A DNA stretch of 64,000 nucleotides, from positions 21,049,300-21,113,299 of the forward strand of contig NC_067204.1 in the NCBI RefSeq assembly GCF_026262505.1, in the 5' to 3' direction. Of the stretch, positions 11,813 through 21,568 are shown one piece after another (the stretch's first letter is position 1; each line of letters starts with the position of its first letter). Made by a program: the position numbers and the translations under genes. Below the pieces are notes generated by a model, which ran no database searches, had not been told where the DNA came from, and saw nothing but the letters and a program-made list of their open reading frames with translations. Source of the stretch: Trichomonas vaginalis G3 (taxonomy: Eukaryota; Parabasalia; Trichomonadida; Trichomonadidae).

Positions 11813-13246
11813 CTATTTAATTTTATTTGTTGTTGTTGCGCCTAAGCCTTCATGGATCAAAACATCCAATGTAACTTCGACGATTGAAATGATAACATTA
11901 ATGATTATACCACAAGTAAGATTGGTCCATACAACAATATATGAAATAATTAACCAATCTGGAACAACCGCAAATTCTTTCACCAGTTCGACTGTATCCA
12001 TGACAATGTCACAGTGGAATATGGAGAAAAGAACTTTAATTGTTCTTAAAAATCCTTTGAATACGTTACAGAAGTATCCGAAAAACGCGATACCCATGAA
12101 AACGAATCCGAGGTAAATAGGAACGAATCCAAATGCTAACGTTGATGACTGGCCTAAGCTACGGCCAGTCAAACGCGACACAAGCCACAATTCTTCCTTC
12201 ATTCTTAAGGATCTGAAGAGACCCATAGAATGGACGAATCCAGCAGTTCCTAGTAAACATAAGAGCCATCTATGGGCTCCGAAATCATCTTCGACGATGA
12301 TTAAAAATGTTAAAATTGAAACGAAGGTTAAGATCTGGTAACTCAGGTTGAAAAGTTCCCAGCGATCAACTTTCCACATAACGGCTCTGTAAAATGAAAC
12401 GTAATTCTGTTTTGCATATTGTCTCGCATGTTTGAAGAAAGAAATGAATCTTGAGAATGAAAATATCATAGCAATAGCATCAACTACTAAGATCGATATG
12501 GGAAATACTTCTGCATTTAGCCTATCTTGAACTTTTTTACCACCAATAATCTTGGTTTCTGTTTTTCGTAGACGCGAGCGCCATTCAATGATTCCTAATT
12601 CATCAACATCGAGAAATGTCATTGAGTACTTAATGGTCATCATGATAATATTATTTGGCTCGCTTCTATTAATTAAGTAGTCAACATCACATATAAGACC
12701 ACGAAAATCTACCGACGAAGAAGCAGTATTTGCTATATCTTCGACCAACGATAAGTTTTCTGGGCAAATAATAAATTGCTGATTTGGTTTTCCTTTTTTC
12801 ATAACTGTAATAGTTAAATTTGAACTCCGTTGAAATGGTTCTTGAGATGGGAATGAATCAACAAAAGTGAAAAATAGTCCAGAGACATTTTTAACTACAT
12901 CAATAAACTTGTTATGATAGTACAGATAAGTAAGGCCATCTGTATCTGAATCTGCATCGCCCATAAAATAATTATCGAAAATTTGATTGAAATTGTGAAC
13001 GAGACTCATTTTTGTTGATTGATAAGAAAGTGCAAAGAATATATAAAGTAAAACGATAAAAATATCAAGCAATGTGCTCCATGGAACAATGTATTCATGT
13101 TTCCATGTTTCAAAGTTCTCATCTTTATTCCCAAATAAATCATCATTCTTCAGATGAGATGCAAGAAGTCTAACTTCCTCATCGCGTCGCGTAGGAATTA
13201 AACTTTGAAATGCTATTTGGGAGTTCAGACGTAATCTATAGGACAT
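11813..13246 (-). CDS. Mucolipin-like (TRPML) cation channel
   Basis: A 477-aa protein with the TRPML/polycystin layout. One transmembrane helix lies near residues 58-75, then a long lumenal loop with N-glycosylation sequons (NVS, NLT, NRS). Five more helices follow: ~247-268, 300-320, 328-346, 372-395 and 435-462. The segment between the last two (FKGFLRTIKVLFSIFHCDIV) fits the pore helix and filter region. TRPML channels release cations, often calcium, from endolysosomes. The length is a little below the ~550-580 aa usual in animals, mainly because the C-terminal tail is short. It starts at an ATG. It has no shared promoter with the RasGEF gene, whose start is about 600 bp away on the other strand. 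Confidence 0.85.
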   Translation of the reverse strand: MSYRLRLNSQIAFQSLIPTRRDEEVRLLASHLKNDDLFGNKDENFETWKHEYIVPWSTLLDIFIVLLYIFFALSYQSTKMSLVHNFNQIFDNYFMGDADSDTDGLTYLYYHNKFIDVVKNVSGLFFTFVDSFPSQEPFQRSSNLTITVMKKGKPNQQFIICPENLSLVEDIANTASSSVDFRGLICDVDYLINRSEPNNIIMMTIKYSMTFLDVDELGIIEWRSRLRKTETKIIGGKKVQDRLNAEVFPISILVVDAIAMIFSFSRFISFFKHARQYAKQNYVSFYRAVMWKVDRWELFNLSYQILTFVSILTFLIIVEDDFGAHRWLLCLLGTAGFVHSMGLFRSLRMKEELWLVSRLTGRSLGQSSTLAFGFVPIYLGFVFMGIAFFGYFCNVFKGFLRTIKVLFSIFHCDIVMDTVELVKEFAVVPDWLIISYIVVWTNLTCGIIINVIISIVEVTLDVLIHEGLGATTTNKIK

Positions 13247-13844
13247 CAGATATTTTTAATCGCTTTTTTTATCTTTCTGAACGCCTCCCTCAATTATTTT
13301 TATCCCCGTGTCAAAAATATATCCGACAAGTATTCAATATATTGTATAAATTATGAGGTCGAAACGGAATGATTTTTGGATAAAAAAATCGGATCTTCGT
13401 TACATCCGAATGATAGATAATTATGAGATAGAAATAACAGCAGTAAATTGTTTCTCAATTAATTTAGTGATCATGGATTGGCCAATATTTGTACTCTTCC
13501 ATATGGCAAATGAGTTAGCACTCTAATTTGTTAGCAGATTTTATGTTCAATGTTTAAAGATCAGATCGAAATTAGAGCAACATTCGGGATACAAATAAAA
13601 ATATAGACATTTTTCTGTATTCGTTTGAATATGTTGTGTTTTGAGTAAAAGCTATTCTTTTTGTATTACAATGATTGTAAAACTTATAATTTTGTGCTCA
13701 ATACATCAATCATCTACCATATTCACTCGATTTTGCAAAGTTTCCGATTTGAAAGATGATCTTATTCCAGTAATGTTTGTTAATGAATTCTATATTAGAG
13801 ATGTTTGGAAGATTTTTGGCAAAAAAAAAACATGTCAGAAAAAT

Positions 13845-15632
13845 ATGTCATTGCCAGGTTCTCTTTCACCGTCATCATCTCCTTTTATATCTTATGTAAA
13901 TTCCATGTATTTCCTTGATGAAGAAGAGGAAAATGAGCCTATGATCGAAAGAGAACCTTTACCTGTTTCATCAGAATACGATTTTTTTTGCAGGAACTAT
14001 TTTTCTGACGAAACTATAGATAGATCGCACTGGTATGCTCAAGCTATAAAAGAAAATCCTGAAATTTTAGAATATAAAGAACGAGTTAATCCGATTTCAA
14101 GAGCTGCAAAGTTTGGACGATTATATTTACCTTCAAGTAGACTCATACAGCAACCAATTCTCTTATCACTTATTTCACAGCACTTACGTACACTCGGTTT
14201 AATAGGAACTCAAACTTCATTACTTTCAGAATGGAATGCACCTATGGACATACCTGCATATATGAAGAAATCGCAACTCACGTTTTTGATACAGCGCGGT
14301 ATAAGCAAAGCAGAAAGATTTTGGGATCTCACCCAAAATTGTACTGAAATGACAGATGAAGAAAGGAAGACCGCTATAGATGAAGAAATTTCACGCACAA
14401 TTGGCGGTGCTCCAAACATTGACGATCTGAAATCAGATGATTCAGAAGATATTCCCCCGATTTTTGATAATAATGGATGTCTTCGCGCAGCCACGCTTAA
14501 GCAATTGATATTTCTACTTACATCACCACCAGATTCAGAAAAATACAGTGAAGTTGAATCTGCTTTTCTTCTGACATATAAAAGCGTTGTTTCATCACAG
14601 CAATTGTTCATTCATATCAGAGATAGATTCCGTCGTTGCGTTAAAGAAGAAAACAGAGAAGCAGCCATGTCATGCTTTTATTTAATCCAAAACTGGATGA
14701 CAAAATCCTCTGAAATAGAACAGCCGATTATAGAGGCAATTAAATCTTTTTACGAAAAGGAAGTCAAGTCAATCGTAAACTGCCCTCTCTCCGAGCCACT
14801 AATTTCGGAAAGTGACAGTGCTTCCCTTCCATTTGGTGTCACTTTTCCTCCCGTTGATTTAGGAAATTGCAGTACCTCACTTTGGACGGGATCCTTCAAG
14901 ATTACAGACTTGCCAGCACTTGAAGTATCGATGCAAATAACTGTCTGGACTTCTTCGAGGTATTATGCCGTAGAAAGATCTGAATTATTGAACGGAAGTT
15001 GGCAGAATCCTCGTTTGAAGCATAGAAGCCCTAACATTGTCAGTATTATTGACCATATGAACCTTATTTCTAAATGGGTTTCGACACTTATCATTATGAG
15101 TCCAAAATCAGAAGAAAGAGTTAAGCTCATGACATATTTCATTGATGTAATGCAATGCCTTTTCGATTTACAGAACTACTGCGATACATACGCCATACTC
15201 GGAGGCTTTGAATCCCCAGAAGTTTTCAGATTACATAATCATTTCAGCCAACTTCCAAAGAAAGAGCGAGATTTCTTCAACAAAGTGCATAAGATCTTCA
15301 TGGAAGGTGGTTCCAACATGAAATTGATTAGAGAATTACATGAATCATCCCAAAAGACAGAAAAACCGATTATTCCTTACCTCGGAATCCTTCTTTCGGA
15401 TATATTCAAGTACTGCGATGTAGAAAAGAATACAATTGACGGAATGTTAAATATCTCAAAGTCATTGAAGACATTTTCATACATAGAAGCATTTCTGTCA
15501 TTTAAGAAGCATAAGTATTACTTCCTACCCATTATTCAAGTTCAGGATAAGTTAGATGTACTTCCATTCCTTGATTCTACTTATCTTTATGAGCTTTCTC
15601 TTGATATTGAAAATGATGCATCTTCAGGTTAA
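13845..15632 (+). CDS. Ras guanine-nucleotide exchange factor (RasGEF_N + CDC25)
   Basis: The product activates a Ras-family GTPase by catalysing GDP release. Counting from this ATG (595 aa), a RasGEF_N domain spans about residues 208-315 (LKQLIFLLTSPP..AFLLTYKSVVSSQQL). The catalytic CDC25 domain spans about 355-585, with the typical strings ERSELLNGSW, VEKNTIDGMLNISKSLKTF and KPIIPYLGILLSDIF. The start is uncertain: the frame is open upstream to 13641, with further ATGs at 13671 and 13773. The upstream residues are hydrophobic and cysteine-rich and look less like coding sequence, so I chose 13845. The stop overlaps TAATAAA, as in trichomonad 3' ends. Confidence 0.85.
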   Translation: MSLPGSLSPSSSPFISYVNSMYFLDEEEENEPMIEREPLPVSSEYDFFCRNYFSDETIDRSHWYAQAIKENPEILEYKERVNPISRAAKFGRLYLPSSRLIQQPILLSLISQHLRTLGLIGTQTSLLSEWNAPMDIPAYMKKSQLTFLIQRGISKAERFWDLTQNCTEMTDEERKTAIDEEISRTIGGAPNIDDLKSDDSEDIPPIFDNNGCLRAATLKQLIFLLTSPPDSEKYSEVESAFLLTYKSVVSSQQLFIHIRDRFRRCVKEENREAAMSCFYLIQNWMTKSSEIEQPIIEAIKSFYEKEVKSIVNCPLSEPLISESDSASLPFGVTFPPVDLGNCSTSLWTGSFKITDLPALEVSMQITVWTSSRYYAVERSELLNGSWQNPRLKHRSPNIVSIIDHMNLISKWVSTLIIMSPKSEERVKLMTYFIDVMQCLFDLQNYCDTYAILGGFESPEVFRLHNHFSQLPKKERDFFNKVHKIFMEGGSNMKLIRELHESSQKTEKPIIPYLGILLSDIFKYCDVEKNTIDGMLNISKSLKTFSYIEAFLSFKKHKYYFLPIIQVQDKLDVLPFLDSTYLYELSLDIENDASSG

Positions 15633-16064
15633 TAAATTGTTGCTATTATGTTTGTATTAAATCAATATTAGTTTTCGAATTTTTATTTCAAGAAATTTTT
15701 ATAAATAAAGTAGCCTATATCGAGCATACTTAAATTAATATATATACAGCAATAATTCAAACTGTTAGATGAAAGGAAAAAAAATACTATTTTCTCTAAC
15801 AGTAAATACTATATTTTGTCATGCGTAATATACTATACACCTACACTTAAATTCTGTTTTTATGTGTAATCAACAATAAAACTGAAGAATTGTTTTAGAA
15901 ATTGGAAAAAACTATGTAATTTCTACGACAATTATAGATCTGACTCCTACTTATACATTATTTTCGAGTCTATATTCTTTGGATGTGGTTTTTGTTTAGA
16001 TCAGATTGAATTATGGGAATTTTCTTTTTCTCTAAACTTTTTTTCATACTATTCTCAGCCAAAT
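15633..16064. other. Intergenic DNA before the Polinton-like element
   Basis: This is 3' flank of the RasGEF gene. I see no gene or repeat. It ends in CAAAT (16060-16064), the left copy of the element's target-site duplication. Confidence 0.6.
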
Positions 16065-16140
16065 AAAAAAAAAAAAAAAAAAAAAAAAAAAGGTAGTGGG
16101 GCTTCCAGGCACTTCGTGCCTTCTAGCCCTGAAGATGTTT
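16065..16140. repeat. Left terminal inverted repeat with hairpin
   Basis: After 27 A comes GGTAGTGGGGCTTCCAGG, then the hairpin GGCAC-ttc-GTGCC, then TTCTAGCCCT. The same order is found inverted at the right end, with a different hairpin sequence. The match fades after about 50 bp. Confidence 0.92.
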
Positions 16141-16280
16141 AGTATAAATGAAGTTTTTATTCGGAAAATTGTTAGTCTTCTGGGTCGAAAACATTATATA
16201 ATGTGTCGCTTTTCACAAATTATATATGTTTTCATGTTTTGTCACTTTTCGAGTAAAAACATTTTTATTATTATATATAA

Positions 16281-17099
16281 ATGAATTTTACAAAACCACC
16301 GTTACCATTCTTTGGAAATAAGAGTAGATGTAAAGATATTATATTGAGAGAACTTAAGAAACTACCGAATGGTCTAACATTTGTAGATTTGTTCGGTGGA
16401 AGTTTCTATATATCCCATTTGTGCCATATAATATTTCCAGACTCAAAGATTATATGCAATGACTTCGACAACTATATGGACCGTCTCAAACATATACCAG
16501 ACACAAACAATATATTGAAAGAGTTAAAAGAAAAGATACCTATAGGTAAGATGGAACGTATACCATTAGATAAGAAAAATATTGTGAGAGAGGTTTTGAA
16601 AAAAGCAGAATATATAGACTGGGATAGTATATCTGCTAGACTATTATATAGTGGTGCTATAAGAGTTCATGACATTGAAACACTTATGTCAAAAGTTTTA
16701 TATCTTAACTATACAAATGTTTTCAAAGAGGACATAGAAAAATATATTGAGGGTATAGAGTTTGTGAGATGTCATTGGACAGATTTGTATGAAAAATATA
16801 AAGACAAGGAAAATGTTTTCTTTATAGTGGACCCGCCGTTCTATAACACATGGGATTTTCAATACCAAGTAGACTGGACTTTGAGAGACTCTTTAGAAAC
16901 TTTAGACGTTATACATAACCATCCATGCTTTTACTTTACATCCGATAAAAGTGGTTTGGAAACCGTTATGAGATGGTTAGAGGACATACATGACTATGAG
17001 TTTATATATGACAAGATAGAATATGAGAGAGGTCCTATAAACTGGAGAAAGTGTCACAATAAAGAAATTTTATTAGTAAGTAAATGTGGTTTGAAATAG
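16281..17099 (+). CDS. D12-class N6-adenine DNA methyltransferase
   Basis: A 272-aa Dam-like enzyme that would transfer a methyl group from S-adenosylmethionine to adenine N6 in DNA. Motif X lies at residues 5-15 (PPLPFFGNKSR), motif I at about 34-42 (VDLFGGSFY, the AdoMet-binding loop) and catalytic motif IV at about 186-192 (DPPFYNT). Its length is normal for the family. It is the first gene inside the left terminal repeat. TTTTTATTA just upstream matches the element's promoter pattern. N6-adenine methylation and Maverick-borne methylases are known in T. vaginalis, which fits. It could modify the element's own DNA or alter host chromatin; which is not decided here. Confidence 0.9.
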   Translation: MNFTKPPLPFFGNKSRCKDIILRELKKLPNGLTFVDLFGGSFYISHLCHIIFPDSKIICNDFDNYMDRLKHIPDTNNILKELKEKIPIGKMERIPLDKKNIVREVLKKAEYIDWDSISARLLYSGAIRVHDIETLMSKVLYLNYTNVFKEDIEKYIEGIEFVRCHWTDLYEKYKDKENVFFIVDPPFYNTWDFQYQVDWTLRDSLETLDVIHNHPCFYFTSDKSGLETVMRWLEDIHDYEFIYDKIEYERGPINWRKCHNKEILLVSKCGLK

Positions 17100-17215
17100 G
17101 ACTACTTGTTTTAGGTTTTTTCCATTGTGTCATTTATTTATTTGACGTGGCAGAAAAGTACAGAGAATATGAAGATGAACCAATGCCTGCAAATGTTCAG
17201 TATATGTACTCGTAA
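17084..17215 (+). CDS. Small membrane protein, 43 aa
   Basis: A short frame overlaps the end of the methylase gene by 16 bp. It encodes a hydrophobic N-terminal helix (FEIGLLVLGFFHCVIYLF, residues 3-20) followed by a charged tail rich in E, Y and K. ATTTTATTAGTAAGTAA directly before the ATG matches the element's promoter pattern, which favours a real gene. Function unknown; a virion membrane or egress role would be a guess. Confidence 0.5.
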   Translation: MWFEIGLLVLGFFHCVIYLFDVAEKYREYEDEPMPANVQYMYS

Positions 17216-17238
17216 GAGATATTTTTATCTAATATTAA

Positions 17239-17583
17239 ATGGACGCACAGAACTTAGCGAATGCACAGCAACCTGGACAACCAAACCCAGAGAATATTCC
17301 AAATGAAGTTAGAATACAAACTGCAATGGCAAACTATGGTCAAGTGCCAACAGATGTACAAATGCAAACTGCCATGTCAAATGACGCTGCGTTAGGTTTG
17401 CCACCATGGTATGCAAATATGAGATGGAAAGAGTTTTATACAAACCCTGAAGTGGGATATAAACAACTTTATGCAGATGACGCGAACACAGGAGTTGACC
17501 CAGAATATGTTTTCTACCAGAGGAGAAACAGAATGTATGAGCTTCCAGTTAAAGAATGCCATGGAACTCAACAGGAAACGTAA
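17239..17583 (+). CDS. Hypothetical element protein, 114 aa
   Basis: Not recognised. The N-terminal half is rich in Q, N and P and holds two similar segments (VRIQTAMANYGQ and VQMQTAMSNDAA), an internal duplication. The C-terminal half has aromatic residues (LPPWYANMRWKEFY). TTTTTATCT stands 18 bp before the ATG, as for neighbouring element genes. It could be a small virion component; there is no direct evidence. Confidence 0.6.
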   Translation: MDAQNLANAQQPGQPNPENIPNEVRIQTAMANYGQVPTDVQMQTAMSNDAALGLPPWYANMRWKEFYTNPEVGYKQLYADDANTGVDPEYVFYQRRNRMYELPVKECHGTQQET

Positions 17584-17620
17584 GAGACTAGGCGGAACAT
17601 TAGATTTTTACATATAGTAA

Positions 17621-17863
17621 ATGGGTTTCTTCAGTAGTATTGGAAACTTCTTCAGAAGAGTTGGAAGAGGTATATGGAATGGAATAAAATCTGTCGGAAG
17701 AGGAATTTGGAACGGAGTCAAAAATATTGGTAAAAGAGTAGGTCAGTTCGTTGGTATTATACCTAAAGACCCTGAACCAGAAGAACAAGCTCCTGTTATA
17801 CAACAGCCTGAACCTGCACCACAGTCTAGTTGGCAACCAAATCCAACACCTCAACCGTATTAA
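17621..17863 (+). CDS. Short amphipathic protein, candidate membrane-active virion peptide
   Basis: 80 aa. Residues 1-48 form repeated amphipathic glycine-phenylalanine-basic segments (IGNFFRRVGRGIWNGIKSVG, then a near repeat). The tail is rich in P, Q and E. This resembles the pVI/pX-type minor capsid peptides of adenoviruses and Polintons, which disrupt membranes at entry, but that match is by pattern only. The gene follows a TTTTTACATATAGTAA box. A second protein of the same style lies at 20976-21377. Confidence 0.5.
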   Translation: MGFFSSIGNFFRRVGRGIWNGIKSVGRGIWNGVKNIGKRVGQFVGIIPKDPEPEEQAPVIQQPEPAPQSSWQPNPTPQPY

Positions 17864-17875
17864 AAATTATATTTT

Positions 17876-18716
17876 TACCGTTCGATAGTAGTTGTATATG
17901 AAACTAAGTTCTAAGTAAAACGCATGGTATAATGGAATTATTCTCTTTCTTCCATCTGTAGTAAACCATACTTGAAAGTCTGAAATACTTCCACTCGGCG
18001 GTTCATATTAACTTTGTAGGTTTTTCGTAAAAGTCATTCATCAGACATAAGAAAGAGTTTTGCGCACCAGAAAATGAAGCATGAACTATAATAGCATCTG
18101 GGTCGAAAACATTTTCATATGTTCCATTAGGGTTTTCGACTTCATAAAAGTTCGGGTGTACTGGATATTCTGCAGGCTGATTTAACATCCTCAAAAATCT
18201 ATACCATGCCAAGTTGTTATATTTTGTAGAAATATAAACGTTTTCTCCAAGGTCTTCTATTCTATTGATTTTAACAGTTGCATTTTTCCTGTCATATATA
18301 ATATCGAGATGGTACTCTCCTTCGTCAATGTTATACTGTTTTGCATATTCGAGATAGATATCGTTTATTTTTTCTTGAAAAGCTTGAAGAGTTGTTTCTA
18401 AGTTTACAAGCAAATTCACTTGTAAAAGTTTTCCCTGTTCAAATTTCTCATACATACGTTTTTCTTTGTTATAGTATCGAACTTCAAAACCGACCGTAAA
18501 TGGGAAACCATGTATGGCTTCTGAAATGAACTTCATTCTACGAAAGCCAATAGCTTTTGTGACGGATGGGTCTCTTAGCCATCTCAATGGGTAGTCAAAA
18601 CGATAGCCTTCATGCTTTACGGTATCTGTCTCAAACTTTTGACCGACATTAGTAAAAAGTTCATCTAATGGTTTAGTTGTAGCAACTCTAGAATTTTCTT
18701 TTTCTATTGGAAGCAT
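17876..18716 (-). pseudogene. Unknown element protein, paralogue of 22913-23773 (broken copy)
   Basis: The region encodes a relative of the protein at 22913-23773. Shared strings include KPLDE/YIYTN, RFDYPLRWL, KAIGFRRM and VFDPDAIIVHASF..NSFLC. The copy is not open throughout. Function is unknown; the conserved, mostly beta-like pattern and its place beside the fibre gene make a virion surface protein possible (inference). It shares an 18-bp divergent promoter with the tail-fibre gene. Confidence 0.7.
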
Positions 18717-18734
18717 ATTTTATCTAGAATAAAA
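18717..18734. promoter_or_regulatory. 18-bp divergent promoter
   Basis: The two divergent start codons are separated only by ATTTTATCTAGAATAAAA. It is a near-palindrome, so both strands read TTTTAT(T)CTAGA-like. The spacer at 33588-33605 has nearly the same sequence, which supports a shared bidirectional control site. Confidence 0.7.
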
Positions 18735-19993
18735 ATGTCGAAAGATATTGCTTCCATAAGAGAAATACAACACAACCGACAACTCATTATGCAAGCTCTA
18801 AATAAGAACACAACAAACTTTTCAAACTATTCTAAGATATCTGAGTCATTGAAAGAAGGAAACTTAAAACTGACAATGAACCCAATGACAGATGAGTTTC
18901 TGTTTCAAGACAATAAGAACCATACTGTCTGTATAAATCCAACAAAAGGAACTTTAAACGAGAAGCCTATAGATGAACTTCTTTTGAAAGCAGATATTGA
19001 CAACAAAGCTGACAAAGAGTATGTCATTGAAAAAGTTCAAGAAGAACATGACAGAGCAGATGCAACATATGCAACGAAAGAGGATGTTGAAAAGAAAGCT
19101 GACAAAACATATGTTGACAATAAAATGTCAAGTGAAGTGACAAGAGCTGAAAACGAATATTCTAAAAAGACTCATACACATACCATTGCAAATATTACAA
19201 ACTTACAAGAAACCTTAAACAGGAAAAGTGACGTTGGACATACACATACATCTTCTGAAATAACAGACTTAAACGTTAGCCTTGAAAAGAAAGCAGATAA
19301 GAACCATACACACGATTTCTTCGCAACTGTTGGTATAGAAAATATTGAAGGAACGGTTGAAGGAGCTGATGGAACTGGTGGGGATATACTACTTTGGAAA
19401 CCTCCTAACTTTCCACAAGGTTTAACATCGGATGAAGACATAACGACGATGAAATACACTAGATGTAGAAATGTCTATGTCATGGAGGATGAAAACAATG
19501 TTAAATTCACTGCTCAAGATTTATATGATAAAAAAGCTGACAAAACAGAGCTTCAAACATTAAAGACAGAAATACTTCAAACAGTATATCCTATAGGTTC
19601 TATTTATACGTCAATGAACTCTACCAGACCAGAAGTAGTACTTGGTTTTGGAACTTGGACTCAAATAGTCGACAGGTTTTTGTATTGTGCAAACTCTTCA
19701 AAGGAAACAGGTGGAAGTAAAACGATTTCAGGTGCAAATTTACCTGCGCACAGTCACTACGTAAGTTTAACTACATCTCAAGAAGGTGGCATAGGCATAA
19801 ATATTGGGATTGGACAGGAATGACAAAAGGTAAAGGATATGATGTTAAAGACAACGTTCAGTTTGCTATAAATTGTTTCCTGAGTAACACTGAGGTAGGA
19901 GGAAACCATACACATTTCGTTTCAGGGTATACGCAAACAACGGGACAAAGTAAAGACTACATGCCACCTTACATGACAGTTTACGCATGGTAA
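18735..19993 (+). pseudogene. Phage-type tail-fibre-like protein (broken copy)
   Basis: The N-terminal part has heptad-like runs of KADK/YV (e.g. KADKEYVIEKVQEEHDRADA), predicted trimeric coiled coil. Repeated GHTHTSSEITDL and THTHTIANITNL strings follow, as in phage tail fibres. Then comes the PIGSIYTSMNSTRPE..GFGTWTQI pattern of the T4 gp10 C-terminal/tail-collar family, and His-rich GANLPAHSH. These families attach virions to the host surface. The region is not open throughout. It is unusual for a eukaryotic Polinton-like element and is discussed under findings. Confidence 0.75.
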
Positions 19994-20000
19994 GAAATGC

Positions 20001-20958
20001 TTAGTCGTCATTTTCAACTTCTTTAGCATATTCGTCAGGAGTTGTCTTATATTTGTTAGGAACTGTCTTTGAAAGTATACCACCTTGAACTTTGACAAGT
20101 TTGAAACGAGGTCTGACAATAGTAGTTTTATCTTCTGCTTGCAGTCTGTACATTTTGCCATGTTTGCCTAAAACTTCATAATATTCTTGTATACTTTCTT
20201 CTATTTTTACGAACACGAATGTGAGTACCTGTCGGGTTCCCATTGTTGTCATAGTCAATAGTATTTTCATATGGGTCGCGTTTAGGTATTTCTATTTTTA
20301 CTTTGTCACCTTTCTGAAGTTTGAAGCCTGGCATTCTTTCTTGTTCATCCCTTTTGACTAAATTGTTAAATATAAAGTCTTTCTCTAAGTCGGGGTTGTT
20401 TTTCATTTCTTCGGGGGAGTGGTTTCCCAAACCTTTTTGTTTACGGCTATTGTAAATATTTAAAACTTGTCTCATCTTTGCCATGGAGAAGTGTCTATAT
20501 TTGTCGTCATATGACATTTCATTTGCTTCACCACCTTGTGGTTGGTTTAAGTCTCTTAATATTTTTATACAACCGTCAATGACACCAAGAGCAGAATGGT
20601 TTTGGTCGACAATGAAATATTGGTTTACATTTTTTGAACGCAGATAGTTTTTAATATCATCTGATTTGAAAGAACTTTCACAGTCAGATGTCAGTTTTGT
20701 TGGATGGTATTTGTCAACGAATATTGTCAAAGCAGTTTTCACATCTAAAATATTTTTGGACCATAATGGTATGGCTTCACAGTATCTTGTGTTTTGACCA
20801 ACAAATATTAACCAGTATGGAGGTCCATCTGTTCTAACTCTCGGAATGTTTTCCAAGATATCCATAAACCAAGCATTTGGTGTTGAACTAAAGATTTTTA
20901 TCATGAGTGCTTTCTTTGTCGCTTTAGAAACATAGGGGTCCTTGTTTGAATTCGTCAT
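20001..20958 (-). pseudogene. Retroviral-type (rve) integrase of the element (broken copy)
   Basis: The catalytic core belongs to the RNase H-fold rve integrase family of Mavericks: WFMDILENIP opens the first strand with its Asp, KLTSDCESSFKSDDIKNYL holds the second Asp, and HSALGVIDGCIKILRDLN follows where the third acidic helix lies. A C-terminal beta-rich tail with VRPRFKLVKVQGG would bind DNA. It should cut and join the element's ends, giving the CAAAT duplication. It is divergent from 20976-21377 across a 17-bp spacer. The region is not open throughout. Confidence 0.8.
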
Positions 20959-20975
20959 TTTTTACCCTATAAGAA
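20959..20975. promoter_or_regulatory. 17-bp divergent promoter
   Basis: TTTTTACCCTATAAGAA is the entire gap between the integrase start and the plus-strand gene at 20976. The same TTTTTACCCATATGAA-like string precedes the capsid gene (minus strand, just above 35526), so it is a recurring promoter. Confidence 0.65.
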
Positions 20976-21377
20976 ATGGGTTTATTTGGCGCATTAGCAG
21001 GAGTTGCATCCAGATTTTTACCCGCAGTGGGAACAATAGCCAGAGGTGTATTTGGAGTTGGAAGGAAGATTTTGAGTACATTAGGTATACTTAAAGAGAA
21101 AGCACAACCTATTATACAAACTGTACAGAAAGGTTGGGATGTAGCACGAGATGCAACAAATCTTATTCCAAATCCTGAAACAAGAGGAAAGGTTCAAGGA
21201 TGGATGGACAATGTAGGAAGACAAGCAGGAAACTATTATAACAAAGCAAATGACTACTATAACCAAGCAGGACACTATATGGACCAAGGTGAAAGATTCT
21301 TTAACAGAGGATATAACCATGCACAACAGTGGGTAAACAATAACCAACCGCAACCGCCTCAAACGTGGGGAATGTAA
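20976..21377 (+). CDS. pVI/pX-like minor virion protein candidate, 133 aa
   Basis: The N terminus is hydrophobic and glycine-rich (GLFGALAGVASRFLPAVGTI, residues 2-21), then amphipathic helix. A middle part is rich in N, Y, Q and G with short repeats (YYNKANDYYNQAGHYMDQGE). The end is P/Q-rich. The layout resembles membrane-lytic minor capsid proteins of adenovirus and Polinton kin, by pattern only. It shares a 17-bp spacer with the integrase. Confidence 0.55.
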   Translation: MGLFGALAGVASRFLPAVGTIARGVFGVGRKILSTLGILKEKAQPIIQTVQKGWDVARDATNLIPNPETRGKVQGWMDNVGRQAGNYYNKANDYYNQAGHYMDQGERFFNRGYNHAQQWVNNNQPQPPQTWGM

Positions 21378-21396
21378 ATTTTTTTACTGAGATGAA

Positions 21397-21549
21397 ATGA
21401 ACAATACAGCATTGAGACAAATGGGTTCAAGATGGATTTGTCGACTTCCAGCAGTTACACCACGTGTTTGTCAAGTTCTTCCTATACCTCAGGAAGTTTT
21501 AGACCGACTTAAAAAACAACAACAACCAGTTGAAAACAAACCAAACTAA
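21397..21549 (+). CDS. Small hypothetical protein, 50 aa
   Basis: A short complete frame rich in R, P, V and Q (MNNTALRQMGSRWICRLPAV at the N terminus). The string TTTTTTACTGAGATGAA directly before its ATG is repeated exactly before the next gene at 21569. That makes it a likely real gene with its own promoter. Function unknown. Confidence 0.6.
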   Translation: MNNTALRQMGSRWICRLPAVTPRVCQVLPIPQEVLDRLKKQQQPVENKPN

Positions 21550-21568
21550 AATTTTTTACTGAGATGAA

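Noticed and set aside
14210-14611. 133-codon frame opposite the RasGEF gene
   Set aside because: Shadow frame inside a well-supported coding region on the other strand.
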